From the NCBI GenBank assembly GCA_937928215.1, contig CALFWL010000086.1:1-32815 (forward strand): a DNA stretch of 32,815 bases, given 5' to 3'. This stretch comes from an uncultured Pirellulaceae bacterium (GTDB lineage: Bacteria > Planctomycetota > Planctomycetia > Pirellulales > Pirellulaceae). The position numbers and the translations under genes are program-made. This document shows positions 18,042-26,886 of the stretch, one piece after another. Below the pieces are notes generated by a model. It searched no databases and was not told the origin of the DNA. It saw only the letters and a program-made list of their open reading frames with translations. Positions within the stretch are counted from its first letter, which is position 1; every line of letters begins with the position of its first letter.

Positions 18042-20285
18042 CTATTCCGCGTCCGTCTCTTGTGTTTCGGCATCGATAGCAGCCTGAGCCGCTTCGGCTT
18101 CGGCCTTGCGACGTTCCTCGCGAGCGAGCAGGCGATCCTCGGGCGATCGAGGTACCCAAGCCATCTGCACCACAAAATTGTATTCCTTGACTTTGAAACT
18201 CGCCTCCGCCGTCACATCTTTCTCCTCTTCGGGATCTGTCTTTTTGGATGCAACGATTGGCTGTCGGTTGCCGGTCGTGCGACGCGTCTTCGTGTCAATC
18301 GCTGAAGCCGTCGGGTCATAAACGACCATCTTGCTGGTCAATGGCGAAGTTCGGGTGATCGTGGGGTACAAAATGCCGAGGTCCGAATACTTGAACATTC
18401 GGTCCGGATCATCGTTGGCGGGCAATTTCACATCTGCTTTGGTCAGCAAGTTGTTAATCAAAGTGGATACCACGAACCGCTTTCCGAAATTGAGTTCGGC
18501 CATGCTCTTGCGACTGTTGTGAAAATGGTGTCCGCGAATCTCGATCACCCAACCGGGCGTATCCGACAAGCCACCTTCCGCTTCCGAGTCCTCGGAATCG
18601 ACATCCAGCTCGACATCGTCCGTCGTGACGCCCGCCTCTTGGGCCGCCACCAGAACTTCTTCTGAAACAGCAAACTGTTTGTCGAACACGGGCTTGATCG
18701 TGCTAACCCAAGTCGAAAGATCTTCGTGGAAGACGGACTCAATGTGGTCAATGTAAATTTCTTTTCGGTCTTCAAACTTGTATTCCCGTGGGTCGACCGT
18801 TTGAATGCCGGCTTCAAGCGATTCCTTGATGGTTGGGTCTTCTGGAAATGCTTGGTAAAGGGCCGAGTAGACTTCGATCCAACCGCCTTTGTCTTCTGAC
18901 GCGGAAACCAATTCTTGAGAAATCAGGTCCAGTTTGTCCTGCGTTGCTTTCAGTTCAGAGTCCGTCGTTACGAATTGATCGCTTTTGGATTTCTGCGACT
19001 TGACTTGGCTCATCGACTCCTTCCACTTACGACCTTCCAGCTCAAACTCCGGATTGACCTTCCACCACGCAACGGTTTGGAAGAAAAACGACAAAACCAA
19101 GCCGAGCGTCAACATGGCAACCGACGCCAGCACCCAAGGTTTTTTCGCACGGACAATCCGCTCGACTTCGATTTCGCGTGGCAGCAGGTTGGTGTTGATT
19201 GTCCCTTGCTTCAGTCCTTGCAGGCACAGTCCGTAACACGTTGCAAACGACAGGACGTTGGAACTGAATGACGGCTGAGCCACCACATCACTGCCCTTGA
19301 GCTTTGAGTACTCCGAAATTTTCGCAACGTCCATTTCCAATTGCTTGTTCAGATATTGCCGCAAACCAGGGAGTTTGGCAGCATTGCCGAGCATCACAAT
19401 TTCTGAGATCGAAGCGGTTTTCTCGTTTCGCAGGAAGAACTGAAGGGACCGCTGGACTTCGTTGACCAAGTCATTGAAAACGGGCCGCATCGCTTTGAAA
19501 ACTTCCTTCGGATTCTCTGACTGCCGAGCGTTGCGTTTCAGTTGCTCCGCTTTGGTTTGAGTCAGCTTCAGCTCACGCGAAAGATGGCGAGTGAAATGAT
19601 TTCCCCCAATCGGAATGTTACGCATCCACAGGCGCAAACCGTTGGTCACGATCAGGTCCGTCGTGTCCGTTCCGATCGACATGACCACAGTGGACTCGGG
19701 TGGGTTTTCCGGATCGATGTCTTCCGGATCCGGCAACTGGTCAAGCACGTCATGACACACCACGTTGAAGATCGAAAGTGGAGAAAGTTGAACAATGTCG
19801 ACGCCAATTTCCGCGTGATCAAATGGCTTGAGAGCGCGGAAGACAGCGTCGCGTTTCATCGCGAACAAGCCAACCTCGGCGTCCTGAGTCCGCCCCTCGA
19901 CGACGGCTCCCCCGAGTTGCTGCCAGTCCCAAATCACGTCCTCGATCGGGAACGGAATCTGTTGCTTCACTTCGTACTTGACGATCTCCGGCAGCTTGGA
20001 CGGTTCGACCGGAGGCGGCTTGAAGAAACGCGAAAGCCCTGCCTGGCCAGAAACGCTGATCGCGACCTTGTCGCCCGCAACGTTGTTCCTTGACAAGAAC
20101 TCGACCAATGCTTCTTGGATTAACTCCTCCGGATCGGCTTCCGGCTGACCGAGAATTTTCGGATATTCGATGTAATCGTATTTGTCAGCGATGATCGTCT
20201 GACCATCAGAGTCCAAAGTGCAGCGGAGAGCTTTGAGCGCACATTGTCCAAGATCGATTCCCCAAACGGCGTTTGATTTGGCCAT
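18042..20285 (-). CDS. pilM: PilM-like actin-fold protein fused to a PilN-like membrane segment
   Basis: 747 residues from ATG 20285 (MAKSNAVWGIDLGQ). The first 350 or so residues match PilM: WGIDLGQCALKALR at the start, KYEVKQQIPFP, MSIGTDTTDLIV, GGNHFTRHLS and MLGNAAKLPGL. PilM is an FtsA-like cytoplasmic ATP-binding protein that binds the tail of PilN. Here the chain continues with INTNLLPRE (residues 363-371), which looks like PilN's conserved INLLP tail. A membrane helix follows (about 379-404, WVLASVAMLTLGLVLSFFF), then a charged coiled-coil-like region and a large outer domain. Normal PilM is about 350 residues and has no membrane helix. The two genes behind it would be further platform components of a type IV pilus or type II secretion-like machine. 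The Glu/Ala-rich C-terminus is probably flexible. Confidence 0.9.
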   Translation of the reverse strand: MAKSNAVWGIDLGQCALKALRCTLDSDGQTIIADKYDYIEYPKILGQPEADPEELIQEALVEFLSRNNVAGDKVAISVSGQAGLSRFFKPPPVEPSKLPEIVKYEVKQQIPFPIEDVIWDWQQLGGAVVEGRTQDAEVGLFAMKRDAVFRALKPFDHAEIGVDIVQLSPLSIFNVVCHDVLDQLPDPEDIDPENPPESTVVMSIGTDTTDLIVTNGLRLWMRNIPIGGNHFTRHLSRELKLTQTKAEQLKRNARQSENPKEVFKAMRPVFNDLVNEVQRSLQFFLRNEKTASISEIVMLGNAAKLPGLRQYLNKQLEMDVAKISEYSKLKGSDVVAQPSFSSNVLSFATCYGLCLQGLKQGTINTNLLPREIEVERIVRAKKPWVLASVAMLTLGLVLSFFFQTVAWWKVNPEFELEGRKWKESMSQVKSQKSKSDQFVTTDSELKATQDKLDLISQELVSASEDKGGWIEVYSALYQAFPEDPTIKESLEAGIQTVDPREYKFEDRKEIYIDHIESVFHEDLSTWVSTIKPVFDKQFAVSEEVLVAAQEAGVTTDDVELDVDSEDSEAEGGLSDTPGWVIEIRGHHFHNSRKSMAELNFGKRFVVSTLINNLLTKADVKLPANDDPDRMFKYSDLGILYPTITRTSPLTSKMVVYDPTASAIDTKTRRTTGNRQPIVASKKTDPEEEKDVTAEASFKVKEYNFVVQMAWVPRSPEDRLLAREERRKAEAEAAQAAIDAETQETDAE

Positions 20286-20878
20286 CGCGTTACCTGTGCC
20301 TAAATATTGGTATGTTATCAGCTCGCCTGATGAAACCCGGCTTGCCAGCGTATTCGAATCTGCCATAACCCATTGCTGGAAAGGGATTTCGGCGATCGGA
20401 ATTCGCTCGCGAAGCGACGTTTCTACCGGGAAGCGGCACAGAGTCGGGCGTTTCGCTGACGGCGGTTCATTTTCTCCCGCCAAGTCACTCTAATGTACCC
20501 ACTGGGGCAGAATTGTGTCAAATTACTTCGCTCAATCATCTGAATTTTGGCAGGATCAGATCGGTTTAACCCAGTTATCGCACACGAAAGACACACGAGC
20601 AAAACGTTCATGTTTCAAGCGAGCGATTGCAACAACCGTAGGCCGAACTCCACGATTTACACTACGCGGATTTTCCCTCCAGAGCAAGCTTGAACCGGCG
20701 ACAGCGTGTCGAACTGGCGCGACGTCGATTGCGTGCCGTCTCGGTTAAGGTTGCTCAGGCGTTCACTGTTGGCTGAATTCAGTCGATTAGCGGCGTGCCT
20801 TGAGCAACTTCGCTCCATCCCTTCTACTGCGTTTGACGTTGGCAGCCCTTTCGCGATCTCTCCGAATCCAGACATTTG
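20286..20878. other. 593-bp divergent intergenic region
   Basis: This region separates the PilM-like operon from the GH38-like gene. It holds the candidate operon promoter. The minus-strand frame remains open from 20483 into the PilM-like gene, but that sequence does not resemble PilM. I see no RNA gene, mobile element or convincing short gene here, and no clear promoter for the plus-strand gene. Confidence 0.5.
20492..20521 (-). promoter_or_regulatory. Candidate sigma-70 promoter for the PilM-like operon
   Basis: On the minus strand a perfect -35 TTGACA (20521-20516) is followed after 18 bp by TACATT (20497-20492), four of six matches to TATAAT. Transcription from it would start near 20485 and give a leader of about 200 nt before the ATG at 20285. 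Confidence 0.45.
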
Positions 20879-23695
20879 ATGAACCGAACACGTTTGTCCA
20901 TCGCCCTGCCCTGTCATTCATTTGACGATTTTCCGATTCGCTTGTCGGCGGAAAAGTCTGCCAACCTACTGAGATGTTGGACGGCTTTGTGGCACCCGAG
21001 CCTGTTGGCGCGTTTCGGCGTAAGGCCGGACATTTGGTCTGTCGCAACGACTGAAGTTGCCGAACGGTCGCCAGACGAATTGGCCGCGGCGGTGGTTGTT
21101 CCAATGATTGCTGCTGCCGATTTTGATCGTGTGACTCAGGGACTCGAATCGATCAAAGCAGTTCGTTGCGACGCAGCTAGTTCAACACGGGCAGACATTG
21201 TTTCGGCGATGCAGGAGAAACTGGCCGTTGGCTCAAACCGAAAGTCCGACGGTCAAGACTCTCAGACGCTTGCTCGTCTGGCTGAGGATTTTTTCGCCTT
21301 GGGGTATGCGTGGTTGCAAGTGCGATTGATGACGCTGCACGTTCGGTATTCGACCAATCTAGACGACGAAGAGTTTGACAATCAATTGATTGAAGCTGCC
21401 GCCACATGGAGTCGTGGTGAACATGAGGCGGCTGCCGAAAATCTGACGCGGTGCTTCGATTTGTTGTTGCAGGAAAAAAACAACTACTCCTCAGTTGCGC
21501 CGGATCTGTTGGAGTTAGTGCTGGTCGAATCGAGTACGGTCGGCGCGAAACTCGAATCCCAGCTTTCAGTCGATCACCATATCAATCTGTTGTTAACTGG
21601 AAACGTTGCTGTCGAACTCAAAGAGAAAATGCCCGGCGCATTTCAAACTGTCAAGCAGAGATCGGGTGATGGGTCGCTGTCGATCATTGGCGGGCTCAAG
21701 CGGGAGTTGCCCGACTCGCTGATTCCGCTTGAGTGCCAGCTTCGTCAGTTCCATACCGGCGGACAAACGTTTGCATCGCTGCTGGATACCCGGTTGCGAA
21801 TATTTGCGCGGCGGCGTTTTGGCCTGACCTCCATGACACCCGGCTTTCTGGAACAACTTGACTACCACGGTGCTTGTCATTTGACGCTTGATGGAGGAAA
21901 GCTTCCCGACGTTCACGGATCAAACATGCGGTGGGTCGGTGAAGATGCTCAGACCATCCCAGCTCTGGCGACCGTCCCCTTGGACGCGAATGATTCACGA
22001 GGTTTTCTGGACCTGGGTATTCGAATTGCAAACCAGATCGATGCGGAGCACGCTTCGACCGTCGTTTTTGCTCATTGGCCAGACAGGGTTTGTGAATCAT
22101 TTCTGGATTTGGTCCGTCTGGAAAAGTACGGCTCTCTTTTTGGCACGTTCATCGGGTTTGATGACTATTTCGAAGCTGCCTACGATCCAGGCTACGGTGA
22201 GCCATTTACGGCAGAGCAATACGAAATCCCTGGGTTGGATCGGCACCTTCAGGAGGAAGTTGCTGACCCCGTTTCAAGATTCGTTCAATACTGGGAACTG
22301 TATCATCAATTAACAAGCTGTCGCTCGCTGATGACAATGTCTGCGTTCGCAAGAGCGCGTAGCGAACCCGAGTTCGTGGAAGGCCTCTCACGATGGGAGC
22401 GTCAGCTTGCCAGACTCGATGGCGATATCGACGCCTTGATTGGTGGAACGGGCCAAGGTTCCAATTTCGAGCAATTGGTTCAAGAAACGCAACAAGCCAT
22501 TGACAGAATTCGGTCGGAGATTCTGGATGCCTTTCTTCAAAGTGCGGATCCTGTTTCCGACAACACAACCGGCGTTTGCGTGGCCAATTCTGTCAGCTTT
22601 TCACGTGAGACGTTTCTGTCCGACGGAACGGTGTTGGAGTTGCCTGCCTTGGGCTGGACCACCGTTTCGCCCGAGCGTCGAACCATGCTGAAGCGGTCGC
22701 TCGGAGGTCCGCCGGTCGACGGCGGACTGACCCTGCGAAACGAATTCTTCAGCGTCAGCGTTGATCCGAAATCAGGCGGCATTCGTAGCCTGCAAACGTA
22801 CGATCAGCGACAGACTCAGGCGAGTCAACGTCTGTCCGTTCGGCTTCCAACCGGCAAACGTTCGGCAACTTATGCCGACATGGTCGCCGACAATATTTCG
22901 ACTGAACGAGTCACATCAACAGAATCTCGAATCGTTTCGCAAGGTCACTTGACTGACCCGCGAACGGGGGAATCAGTTGGCGGTTTTACTCAGACCCTGT
23001 CGTTGCGCCGAAAGGATCGTTTTGCCGATCTGCAAATCGAGTTTCATAACTTGAACGAGTTGCCCGCTGATTCGAATCACTATGTTTGCTCGCGGTTGGC
23101 GTGGTACGACGAATCTTCGCCCATCTTCTATGGCTCCAGCGAGACCCGAAGCCGATCTACAAATATGTGGATCGAGGCGCCGACCTATCTGCGCGTCGAG
23201 CAGTCGGATCACTCGGTGACTCTGTTGACCCATGGGTTGCCGTGGCACCGACGTTCCGATCGAAATCGGCTCGATTCGATACTCGTGGTGAGCAAGGAAA
23301 GCCGGCGGAAGTTTCGAATGAGCCTCGGGCCGGATTGCTCGAATGATTTGGCGGCAGCGATGGGAAGGAGTTGTCCGCAACTTCAAATAACCTTGCCCAA
23401 GAGTTTGGCATGGAACGACGGTTGGCTGTTCCATTTCTCAAGCAAAAACATCGTCGGACTGTTCTGCGAAACGCTCTTATCCGACGGGCGGATTCAAGGC
23501 GTCCGGTGGCGACTGCTTGAGACTCAGGGGCGGCGTGGTAAACTGAAACTGACTTGTCCATTCGCAGTTGCTGGGGCGGAGCGAAGGATGTTCGATGGGC
23601 GCGTTGCCAGCGCGCTGATGTTTGACGGACGGGTTGTCGAGATTGATTTTACTCGCAACGAGTATTTCGAAGTCCACGCATTCTGTGCAACGTGA
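20879..23695 (+). CDS. Large protein with GH38-like C-terminal region; catalytic status uncertain
   Basis: 938 residues from ATG 20879; a TTG three bases earlier is also in frame. No signal peptide is seen. The N-terminal half begins IALPCHSFDDFP and has many Trp and His residues (RCWTALWHPSLLARFG). The C-terminal half has the beta-sandwich pattern of GH38 alpha-mannosidases, for example LRNEFFSVSVDPKSGGIRSL (about 620-640), and later strands such as RLAWYDESSPIFYGSS. I could not find the canonical GH38 nucleophile segment in the N-terminal half, so it may be a diverged enzyme or a non-catalytic relative. The gene lies 62 bp upstream of cytidylate kinase in the same direction, but no functional link is evident. 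I recall similar proteins as conserved hypotheticals in planctomycetes. Confidence 0.85.
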   Translation: MNRTRLSIALPCHSFDDFPIRLSAEKSANLLRCWTALWHPSLLARFGVRPDIWSVATTEVAERSPDELAAAVVVPMIAAADFDRVTQGLESIKAVRCDAASSTRADIVSAMQEKLAVGSNRKSDGQDSQTLARLAEDFFALGYAWLQVRLMTLHVRYSTNLDDEEFDNQLIEAAATWSRGEHEAAAENLTRCFDLLLQEKNNYSSVAPDLLELVLVESSTVGAKLESQLSVDHHINLLLTGNVAVELKEKMPGAFQTVKQRSGDGSLSIIGGLKRELPDSLIPLECQLRQFHTGGQTFASLLDTRLRIFARRRFGLTSMTPGFLEQLDYHGACHLTLDGGKLPDVHGSNMRWVGEDAQTIPALATVPLDANDSRGFLDLGIRIANQIDAEHASTVVFAHWPDRVCESFLDLVRLEKYGSLFGTFIGFDDYFEAAYDPGYGEPFTAEQYEIPGLDRHLQEEVADPVSRFVQYWELYHQLTSCRSLMTMSAFARARSEPEFVEGLSRWERQLARLDGDIDALIGGTGQGSNFEQLVQETQQAIDRIRSEILDAFLQSADPVSDNTTGVCVANSVSFSRETFLSDGTVLELPALGWTTVSPERRTMLKRSLGGPPVDGGLTLRNEFFSVSVDPKSGGIRSLQTYDQRQTQASQRLSVRLPTGKRSATYADMVADNISTERVTSTESRIVSQGHLTDPRTGESVGGFTQTLSLRRKDRFADLQIEFHNLNELPADSNHYVCSRLAWYDESSPIFYGSSETRSRSTNMWIEAPTYLRVEQSDHSVTLLTHGLPWHRRSDRNRLDSILVVSKESRRKFRMSLGPDCSNDLAAAMGRSCPQLQITLPKSLAWNDGWLFHFSSKNIVGLFCETLLSDGRIQGVRWRLLETQGRRGKLKLTCPFAVAGAERRMFDGRVASALMFDGRVVEIDFTRNEYFEVHAFCAT

Positions 23696-23757
23696 CGTGA
23701 TGTCTGAACGCCCGCCTGATTCCATCCGATTCCAAGTTTGATCGTCAACAACCTTTC

Positions 23758-24423
23758 ATGATCCTTACCATTGACGGGCCCGCCGGCGCAGGGAAAAGCA
23801 GTGTTACTCGACGATTGGCCGATCGACTGGGGTTTCAATTTCTGGACACGGGATCCATGTATCGCGCGGTGACGTGGGCCGCGATGGAAGCGGGGGTCAA
23901 TTTCGATGTCGAAGCTGAACTTGTACCGCTGATGGAGTCGATCGAGATCCAATTGCGTGACGATGGTGTGCTGGTCAACGGAGTCGACGTAACCGACAGA
24001 ATTCGTACTCGCGATGTTACGCTGAACGTGTCGTCGATTGCGGATTCGGTTCCAATTCGAGAACGACTGGTCGATCTGCAGCGTCATCTCGCGGCGGCAG
24101 GGAACTATGTGTGTGAAGGGCGCGACCAAGGAACGATCGTGTTTCCTGATGCCTTCTGCAAAATCTACCTGACCGCGTCACCCGAACAGCGAGCCCGGCG
24201 CAGGATGGAGCAACTCGCCACCACCGGTCAATTTGTCGACTACGATCAAGTTCTTCGCGAGCAGGCGATTCGCGACCGGCAAGATGAAACCCGTCCTTTC
24301 GGAGCGCTGACCCGCGCAGTCGACGCGGTCGAGGTCAACACGGATCACAAGTCCATGACTGAAGTGGTGGACGAACTCGAAGAAATCGCCCGGTCACGAT
24401 TGCCTGCCGACTATGAACGTTGA
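23758..24423 (+). CDS. cmk: Cytidylate kinase (CMP kinase)
   Basis: 221 residues, the normal size. It phosphorylates CMP and dCMP with ATP in pyrimidine nucleotide supply. The P-loop is GPAGAGKSS (residues 7-15). LDTGSMYRAVTW binds substrate, and CEGRDQGTIVFPDA corresponds to the family EGRD-G-T-VFPDA segment, with Gln where Ile is common. ARRRMEQL and the RD-QDETRPFGAL lid region complete the family pattern. The ATG at 23758 gives the N-terminus expected for this family (MILTIDGPAGAGKSS). It follows the GH38-like gene by 62 bp and may share its transcript. Confidence 0.97.
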   Translation: MILTIDGPAGAGKSSVTRRLADRLGFQFLDTGSMYRAVTWAAMEAGVNFDVEAELVPLMESIEIQLRDDGVLVNGVDVTDRIRTRDVTLNVSSIADSVPIRERLVDLQRHLAAAGNYVCEGRDQGTIVFPDAFCKIYLTASPEQRARRRMEQLATTGQFVDYDQVLREQAIRDRQDETRPFGALTRAVDAVEVNTDHKSMTEVVDELEEIARSRLPADYER

Positions 24424-24661
24424 CTGTTCTCAAAGACCATCCGGCATAAAATCAAAGCAAAGAACTTAGTGCGACGCGTTTTCAAAGCGACTTTTGATTT
24501 GCTCGTGCCCGTGTCTCAGGCGACGGATGCATCAACGATAAAACGAACGGCAACGTGCAGGGAAACACGTCGCCGCTCGCTCATTGGGAGGCGCGATAGA
24601 CATCGGGCCACATCAGGATACGGATGCTCGATCAAGCCGAGCGATTTCAAATTGAGTCAGT
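24424..24661. other. Convergent intergenic region with a small hairpin
   Basis: The 238-bp gap lies between the 3' ends of cmk and the lipoprotein gene. A short inverted repeat GCTCG/CGAGC (24626-24630 with 24638-24642) has no T-tract. Nothing else is recognisable. Confidence 0.35.
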
Positions 24662-25192
24662 TCAAGGCGTCGGCGGCAGTACATCGGCATCGATCGAGTT
24701 ACTGAAGGCGTCAATCCTTGGAAGGTCATCCATTCCGTACGTCACTCGATTGCTGCTACCTTGTACGGCTGCATTTGGATTGATGCTCCCCTGAGGCACG
24801 ACGTTGGTTCCGTAGTTTTGGATCGCCGGTGAAGGCGAACCGATGTTTCCGCTGTCGTAATAGGAGACTCCGGGGTCATCCAATTGGATGTTTGCCGGAG
24901 CGGAAACGGGGGACTGGCCACCGCAGGTGCCGCTAGGGCAAAGAGGAGCGACGTTGCCTTGGTACCCATTCATTTGACCAGCCGGAGGATTGCAGTTGTT
25001 GCATGGAGCCCCCCGAAAGAACGATCGAATTGGGCCATTCGAAAGCGGGCCATTTTGAAACAAACCGCCTTTCATCAACTGGCCGTTGAATAGGCCGCCT
25101 CCGAACAATCCGTTTCCGCAACGGTTTGTTGCGCAACCCGAGGTTGATAAAATCAACACAGTCGATGCGATCAGGCAGATTATCTTATTCAT
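24662..25192 (-). CDS. Small Gly/Asn-rich lipoprotein
   Basis: 176 residues from ATG 25192. The N-terminus is a clear type II signal peptide: MNKIICLIASTVLILSTSGC, with the lipobox Cys at residue 20, so the mature protein should be lipid-anchored. The mature part is rich in Gly, Asn, Pro and Cys, with short GLF/GGLF repeats (NGLFGGGLFNGQLMKGGLF) and two small Cys pairs (APCNNCNPP and PLCPSGTC). I recognise no domain or enzyme. An in-frame TTG at 25228 sits 4 nt after a very strong Shine-Dalgarno sequence and may be the true start; it would lengthen the signal peptide's n-region by 12 residues. The gene is divergent from the secreted hydrolase at 25494. Confidence 0.8.
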   Translation of the reverse strand: MNKIICLIASTVLILSTSGCATNRCGNGLFGGGLFNGQLMKGGLFQNGPLSNGPIRSFFRGAPCNNCNPPAGQMNGYQGNVAPLCPSGTCGGQSPVSAPANIQLDDPGVSYYDSGNIGSPSPAIQNYGTNVVPQGSINPNAAVQGSSNRVTYGMDDLPRIDAFSNSIDADVLPPTP

Positions 25193-25493
25193 CGTACAAG
25201 CCTCACAGGCATTGAGAAATCGTTTCAAGTTGCCTCCTTTTGAGGCTCGAAAACGTACAACGTGATTGATGATGTGCAAGTGAAACACGTTGATTTTTTT
25301 CAACATTGATTAGGTGTGCCTGATCGAGTCAAAGGGATTTCATCATGCCGGTCGTGTGGATGATGCCGTGTAGAACGATCATCAGGAGTTGGCATGGCTC
25401 GACTCCATCCGTTTGTCCGCTCCTCTTTGTTTTTCCCCGTTTGTCTGTTTCGTTTTCCGTCTTCATTTTCATTATCTAACAACCTGTTATCAA
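25193..25493. other. Divergent intergenic region with inverted repeat
   Basis: Besides the Shine-Dalgarno sequence, this 301-bp gap has an inverted repeat GTTGA/TCAAC around a T-run (25289-25304). Its place between two divergent genes would suit an operator, but nothing identifies a regulator. No clear promoter hexamer pair was found. Confidence 0.35.
25233..25241 (-). promoter_or_regulatory. Strong Shine-Dalgarno before the lipoprotein gene
   Basis: The minus strand reads AAAAGGAGG, nearly complementary to the 16S rRNA tail. It is 4 nt before an in-frame TTG (25228) but about 40 nt before the ATG at 25192. It stands out because the other genes here have little visible Shine-Dalgarno sequence. 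Confidence 0.65.
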
Positions 25494-26678
25494 ATGCGGT
25501 TACGGCTCGTGCTTTCTAAGCGTCAAATCACGTTCACGTTTGCTGTCAGCTTGCTGACGCTCCATCCTTTTTTCTGCTCGGGCGATGCCATCGGGAAGCA
25601 AGAAGTCTTCGATTCTCATGCCGTACCTGTATGCGTTGAGCAAGCCGTTGAAGACGAATCACAATCAGTCACCGTGAAAGCGTGCATTGGAACCGAAGCG
25701 GTCAGCGTGCAACCTCAGGATGAAATCTGGATTGTCTCCACTCGACAAAACGCCAGGAAAAATTGTGAGGCCATCGAGTTTCACACTCAACGATTGCAGT
25801 GCAGTCAGTGGTGGAGTGCGAGCCTTGATAACCTTGCAGCATGTCATCAAAGCGACCCGGATCATATCACCGTGGTGATTGTCCACGGCAATAATACGAA
25901 AGACGAATGGGCGTTGACTCGTGGGATGCAGTTTTATGACCGAATGTTTGGTCAAGTTCCGTGCGATCGCCCGGCCGTTCGGTTGGTGATCCTCGCTTGG
26001 GAGTCGGCTCAGGAGCTTCCTCGTCCGGGGCCGGACTACAAAATTAAGTCGGCTCGCGCGGTTGCGTTGGGGGCAGGCGTCGGTTCCTTCCTAGACACAC
26101 TCGGCGGAGACCGTCCGGTGCTGGTTGGCTATAGCTTGGGCGTGCAGGTGGTGCTGTCGACATTGACTCATCAGGCAAGCAGCATCAAAGACTTGGCTGG
26201 CAGCTGCGGTCCGGGGTATCAAGTCGGATTGATTGCTCCGGCGCTGGATGGGAACTACGCGTGCGACTGCCTGCAGATGATTCCAACCAATCCGTTGATC
26301 CAGCGAGCGGAGATTTTTGTCAATCGCCATGATCGGGTCGTGCTGGCGGCTCGCGTGCTGAATCGAAAACGCTGCGAAAATCGCTGCACCGAGCCATCGC
26401 TGGTTGGGCTGGCCGACGCGGGGCGACTGGATGCAAGCCGATTCCGTTTGGACGACGTGACTCAAGAGGTTCGCAACCGTCACTCGCTGGTCAACTATAT
26501 CCAATCAAGCACCGTGCGAAACCGCGTTCGCCAACTGGTTTTGAACGCCGCTTCCCAGCGAATCGTTGCAGCTGACTCGGTCGTGGATACCGCTGTTCCG
26601 TCGGAAAATCTTGAACTGGTCGAAAGCGTGTCGACTGACGTTCAGACCTTGTCAGTGGATCGACCAGTGCTGCCTTGA
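25494..26678 (+). CDS. Exported alpha/beta hydrolase, function unknown
   Basis: 394 residues from ATG 25494. A TTG at 25389 would add 35 residues that look unlike a signal sequence. The N-terminus MRLRLVLSKRQITFTFAVSL and following hydrophobic residues resemble a signal peptide, ending near CSGDA. The hydrolase core starts around residue 120 (HITVVIVHGNNTKDEW). The elbow is VGYSLGVQVV with Ser214. A candidate acid and His lie in VNRHDRVVLAA and NRHSLVNYI. The VIVHGN oxyanion loop and the LILAWES-type strand suggest a lipase/esterase-like enzyme of the DUF900 style. Six or more Cys residues in the mature part could form disulfides, consistent with export. The substrate is unknown. Confidence 0.85.
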   Translation: MRLRLVLSKRQITFTFAVSLLTLHPFFCSGDAIGKQEVFDSHAVPVCVEQAVEDESQSVTVKACIGTEAVSVQPQDEIWIVSTRQNARKNCEAIEFHTQRLQCSQWWSASLDNLAACHQSDPDHITVVIVHGNNTKDEWALTRGMQFYDRMFGQVPCDRPAVRLVILAWESAQELPRPGPDYKIKSARAVALGAGVGSFLDTLGGDRPVLVGYSLGVQVVLSTLTHQASSIKDLAGSCGPGYQVGLIAPALDGNYACDCLQMIPTNPLIQRAEIFVNRHDRVVLAARVLNRKRCENRCTEPSLVGLADAGRLDASRFRLDDVTQEVRNRHSLVNYIQSSTVRNRVRQLVLNAASQRIVAADSVVDTAVPSENLELVESVSTDVQTLSVDRPVLP

Positions 26679-26886
26679 TGAATGCTGCGTGAGTGATCGG
26701 GTTCGCGATGCGGATCGACCTGCATTGCAATCGGCTGGGCTTCGCCTACGATATTGCCCCATCGTCAGGTGATTGGCTGACGGAGATGTGCTCCGAATTC
26801 TTCAAGATAAGACGGCGTTGGAGCTGTTTCGAGGTCACGTCAGGCCGGCCCGCGTTCCATCGTCGTTTTTGAGTCTGTTGGTGTTG
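26679..26886. other. Gap before the ZIP transporter gene
   Basis: The frame of the transporter is open from a TTG at 26773, so part of this gap may be coding if an early start is used. No promoter or hairpin stands out. Confidence 0.3.

Noticed and set aside
25267-25300. AACGTG/CACGTT stem followed by a T-run, resembling an intrinsic terminator
   Set aside because: No plus-strand gene ends there, and the 6-bp stem with a loop of about 20 nt is weak.
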